Part shown: piece by piece, positions 61,745 through 64,000 of the stretch | How the letters are laid out: each line of letters opens with the position of its first letter | How positions within the stretch are numbered: position 1 is the stretch's first letter | NCBI RefSeq assembly: GCF_018403185.1 | Contig: NZ_BOSE01000011.1 | Coordinates: forward strand, 119,001 to 183,000 | Direction: 5' to 3' | DNA: 64,000 nt | Origin: Paenibacillus montaniterrae | Lineage (GTDB): Bacteria; Bacillota; Bacilli; Paenibacillales; Paenibacillaceae | Made by a program: the position numbers and the translations under genes | Notes under the pieces: model-generated | The model's input: only the letters and a program-made list of their open reading frames with translations | What the model was told of the DNA's origin: nothing | Database searches by the model: none

Positions 61745-62869
61745 ATGTTAATATTGTACAGTCCTCGTAGAAGTTATGGATTTATGATTTCTGGTGTCTC
61801 TCACGAGAACCAGCACTATTCTAAAATAAAGTATAATGCCAAAAAGCTGCTTATTGCTCGGGGAAATATCAGAGCAGCCGATTATCTGGATAAGATCCCG
61901 TTTCGAATTTATGATGCTTTAAGTAATGGTTTTGAAGATGATATTTATGTCTTAAGTGCAAATGTTCCATTGGAACTTTATGAGGACTTGAGATTAAATG
62001 CAGACAAGACAGATTTCAAGAGTATCGCAGATGTAATCACAGAAATTGGACCGTATATTGGTCATGTTGGAGTTGAGCTAGAATTAACCGATCCAGTTAA
62101 CGACAGTGGTAGAGGAAGTGGGTTAAAGGATAGGCATATTAACAAACTGGTGTATGGATATATTGGGGTATCTGGAGGCTATTTGGGTGACTTTTCATAT
62201 CGCACGCATCATCGATTCTATACGGACTTGGATTTGGATTTTAATCCGAACAATCTTCCGGGAACAACCCGAGAAAGGTTCATAAATATACTTAAAATGA
62301 GTTCTCCAGAAATACAAGCTAAAATTCTTAATGGGATATTAGAGCGCTACCCTGTAGGATCGGCTGATATTCGCACACAAGAAAAATATGATGAAATTGT
62401 CGGTTGGGCTAGTGAGCTTTTATCAAGAGGAGCTGTGTCCTTACCTGCTTTGCAGACCACTAGTGACATTGTATCAGCAGCGTTGGCTGATGCTTCTGAG
62501 TTAATTACATCAAGAGGAGCCGTTAGTGGGGTTGATCGAATGCATACTGCTTTGCACGGGTATCTTCGGGCAGTTTGCGCGAAATCTGGAATGGAAGTTG
62601 GTCGAGATGCAAGCATTACTGAATTGTTTAAACTTCTTCGTGAGAATCATTCAGCATTTAGTGATTTAGGGACACGAAGTGATGATATTATGAAAGTTCT
62701 TCGTGCACACTCTACTGTTATTGATGCTTTAAATCCAATACGGAATCGGGCAACTATTGCCCATCCTAATGAAGAACTACTTGATGAACCAGAAGCAATT
62801 TTAGTCATCAACTCGATTCGAACGCTGTTACAATATGTTGATTCTAAGATTAGTAGTGAAAGGTCATAG
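61745..62869 (+). CDS. Abortive infection-type protein (Abi_C domain)
   Basis: 374 residues from ATG 61745 (AAGGAA eight bases upstream); a longer frame from 61628 lacks a ribosome site. The C-terminal ~100 residues (RMHTALHGYLRAVCAKSGMEVGRDASITELFKLL, ALNPIRNRATIAHPNEELLDEPEAILVINSIRTLLQYV) match the Abi_C domain. It is helical, with an LRN..AH-type motif related to the HEPN fold (RNRATIAHP). The N-terminal ~250 residues (LYSPRRSYGFMISGVSHENQHYSK) are of unknown type. Intact. Flanked by decayed nuclease genes. Phage defence is inferred from the domain. Confidence 0.75.
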   Translation: MLILYSPRRSYGFMISGVSHENQHYSKIKYNAKKLLIARGNIRAADYLDKIPFRIYDALSNGFEDDIYVLSANVPLELYEDLRLNADKTDFKSIADVITEIGPYIGHVGVELELTDPVNDSGRGSGLKDRHINKLVYGYIGVSGGYLGDFSYRTHHRFYTDLDLDFNPNNLPGTTRERFINILKMSSPEIQAKILNGILERYPVGSADIRTQEKYDEIVGWASELLSRGAVSLPALQTTSDIVSAALADASELITSRGAVSGVDRMHTALHGYLRAVCAKSGMEVGRDASITELFKLLRENHSAFSDLGTRSDDIMKVLRAHSTVIDALNPIRNRATIAHPNEELLDEPEAILVINSIRTLLQYVDSKISSERS

Positions 62870-62875
62870 AAGCCG

Positions 62876-63268
62876 ATGCTGACCGAAAATGATGTAATCG
62901 CAGGCTCGAACGAATGGAATTTGAAATCCAACATACTTCGGAGCCAGGAATTGATATTATTGCGGTGAGGGATGGCTTCACCTTACTGATCGAAGCTAAA
63001 GGTGAGACGAGTACTTTAAGGTCATCCAATCGTTTTGGCAAACCTTTCGACCAGAATTAGATCAAGAATCATATCGGTAAAGCATTTCTCGCAGCATCTA
63101 AACTAATTTCTAAAAATAGACTCAAGCAGGCATGGTATTACTATTGCACTTCCCGATAATAATGGACATCGTAAAGTTGTTGGAGAGATTGAGTACGCTT
63201 TGAAAAAACTAGGGGTATACGTCTTTTGGGTTAAAGACTCAGTTACAGTAGAAATCCAATTGAATTGA
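62876..63268 (+). pseudogene. Decayed PD-(D/E)XK restriction-type nuclease
   Basis: MLTENDVIAG starts at 62876; after a frame change MEFEIQHTSEPGIDIIAVRDGFTLLIEAKGETSTLRSSNRFGKPF gives the nuclease core (D of GIDII, E and K of IEAKG). TAG at 63058 interrupts, IKNHIGKAFLAASKLISKNRLKQ follows, and another frame change leads to GITIALPDNNGHRKVVGEIEYALKKLGVYVFWVKDSVTVEIQLN. Two or more frameshifts plus a stop. Substrate of the original enzyme unknown. Confidence 0.7.
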
Positions 63269-63299
63269 ACATCTACGGAGGATCGTAAGTCTAAAGCAA

Positions 63300-63640
63300 C
63301 GCCCTGTACGACTTATGCTCTGAATGGCATCACGTTTAGCTAGACTCTCCCGAAAAGCATGACTCGTGAATCGGGCTGCCTCGATCGCTGTGAAAAATCA
63401 TGCCGCGAGCATTTCTTGCTTTAGAGCGTTCTCGAAAGCTTGGATGCAGAGCTCTTTGCGCAGGTTGTCGTCCAGCAAAGCCTACGATCTCTCCGTTAAA
63501 CAATCCCGAATTTACGGTGTTCAGCATATTCTGCTAGCACTGTTACAACGCGAGATCACGACCAGCTACAACCAAAAGTGGTTAGCGGACATTACCGAGG
63601 TCCCTTGTTCAGATGGCAGGCGATATCTGTTCATCTTGTT
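63300..63640. pseudogene. Scrambled IS3 remnant
   Basis: 63310-63500 matches the minus strand of OrfB of the element at 58856 (complement of ..GMIFHSDRGS..TSHAF). From about 63510 plus-strand OrfB resumes as YGVQHILLALLQREITTSYN, then jumps to QKWLADITEVPCSDGRRYLF, skipping about 60 codons. An inversion plus a deletion relative to the intact copy. Confidence 0.8.
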
Positions 63641-63717
63641 CACTTACCATGAAACATTCCATTAAACTTTATATTAAAGAACAGTAAATTAATTATACAA
63701 AATCAAGGAGATAATTG

Positions 63718-63879
63718 ATGACAAAAAAACAGCTTATTAAAACTTCATTAATTCTACTGTTCATTGCTACTGCAATTATAATTTTATTTTTTGGAAATCC
63801 TGTTACGCGTTATAAAATGAAGAACCAACTAAAAGATTATGTGCTAGAAAAATACGGATCTAATTACTATATGACATGA
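63718..63879 (+). pseudogene. Small DUF3139-like membrane protein, probably frameshifted
   Basis: 53 residues from ATG 63718 (AAGGAG upstream): an N-terminal membrane helix (LIKTSLILLFIATAIIILFFG), then KMKNQLKDYVLEKYGSNYY and a stop. In another frame, MTYAVHEINW follows at once, which matches how YfjL/DUF3139 proteins continue (K..LE.Y...KYG..Y....TYAVHE), so a frameshift is likely. The rest of the window shows no gene. Confidence 0.6.
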
Positions 63880-64000
63880 CTTATGCAGTTCACGAGATTA
63901 ACTGGTAATGGTGAGAATCTTTCCTTGAATAAACGGGCCACCAATACATAGCAAGCTGCGACGGCCAAAATTCAGAAATAAGTGTTGCAAAACGGCGTAC

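Noticed and set aside
54590..64000. Prophage
   Set aside because: No phage structural, lysis or packaging genes and no integrase; the content fits a defence/IS island.

Overview
The window looks like a chromosome segment of a spore-forming, low/mid-GC Firmicute, most likely Paenibacillaceae (Paenibacillus/Cohnella type). Evidence: a complete purEKBCSQLFMNHD operon in the Bacillus subtilis order, guanine riboswitches and PurBox-like pairs upstream of pbuG and purE, a GerA-type germinant receptor operon, a LysM-GH18 spore enzyme, and yerB/yerC/dgkB/rlmCD-like genes placed as in Bacilli. No rRNA or tRNA gene was recognised.

Layout. 1-5412: end of a sugar ABC permease, an amylo-alpha-1,6-glucosidase, a GH65 glycoside phosphorylase and beta-phosphoglucomutase, which together make a disaccharide uptake and phosphorolysis cluster. 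5966-11921: SGNH hydrolase, DUF421 and DUF4363 pair, a secreted copper-amine-oxidase-like domain protein, a GntR regulator with a palindromic operator, and a DUF1648-type membrane protein. 11921-17776: PurBox/riboswitch-controlled pbuG, a VOC protein and pxpA-pxpB-pxpC (5-oxoprolinase). 17804-22903: phosphodiester glycosidase with a coiled-coil partner, MsrAB, nitroreductase, a lipoprotein and a YaaH/SleL-like enzyme. 23130-39923: the pur operon. 40228-54586: polysaccharide deacetylase, a degraded amidohydrolase/GNAT chimera, alpha/beta hydrolase, gerBAC-type operon, yerB-like gene, DUF47-pit phosphate uptake pair, yerC, CbiX-like chelatase, dgkB and rlmCD. 54587-64000: an AT-rich, probably acquired island with three co-directional unknown or cyclase-like genes, a complete IS3-family element, several broken nuclease/defence genes, an Abi_C protein and a scrambled IS remnant.

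Two things stand out. First, the gaps of the pur operon and of the pbuG/pxp region are filled with two families of highly structured repeats. Family A (about 170 or 207 bp) sits mostly directly at the stop codons of genes. Its outer and inner arms differ from copy to copy, but both arms change together so that pairing is kept. Family B (about 130 bp) is a long near-palindrome that appears to interrupt or lie between family A copies. One A copy supplies the C-terminus and stop codon of PurC, one supplies the stop of PxpA, and one has an arm complementary to the last codons of purB. Second, the 55021-58835 trio (NdpA-like protein, C-terminally membrane-anchored protein, class III cyclase-like protein) next to decayed Shedu-like and restriction-like genes and an Abi_C gene suggests a defence island that may hold an undescribed, possibly cyclic-nucleotide-linked, system. 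That functional reading is inference from context and motifs.
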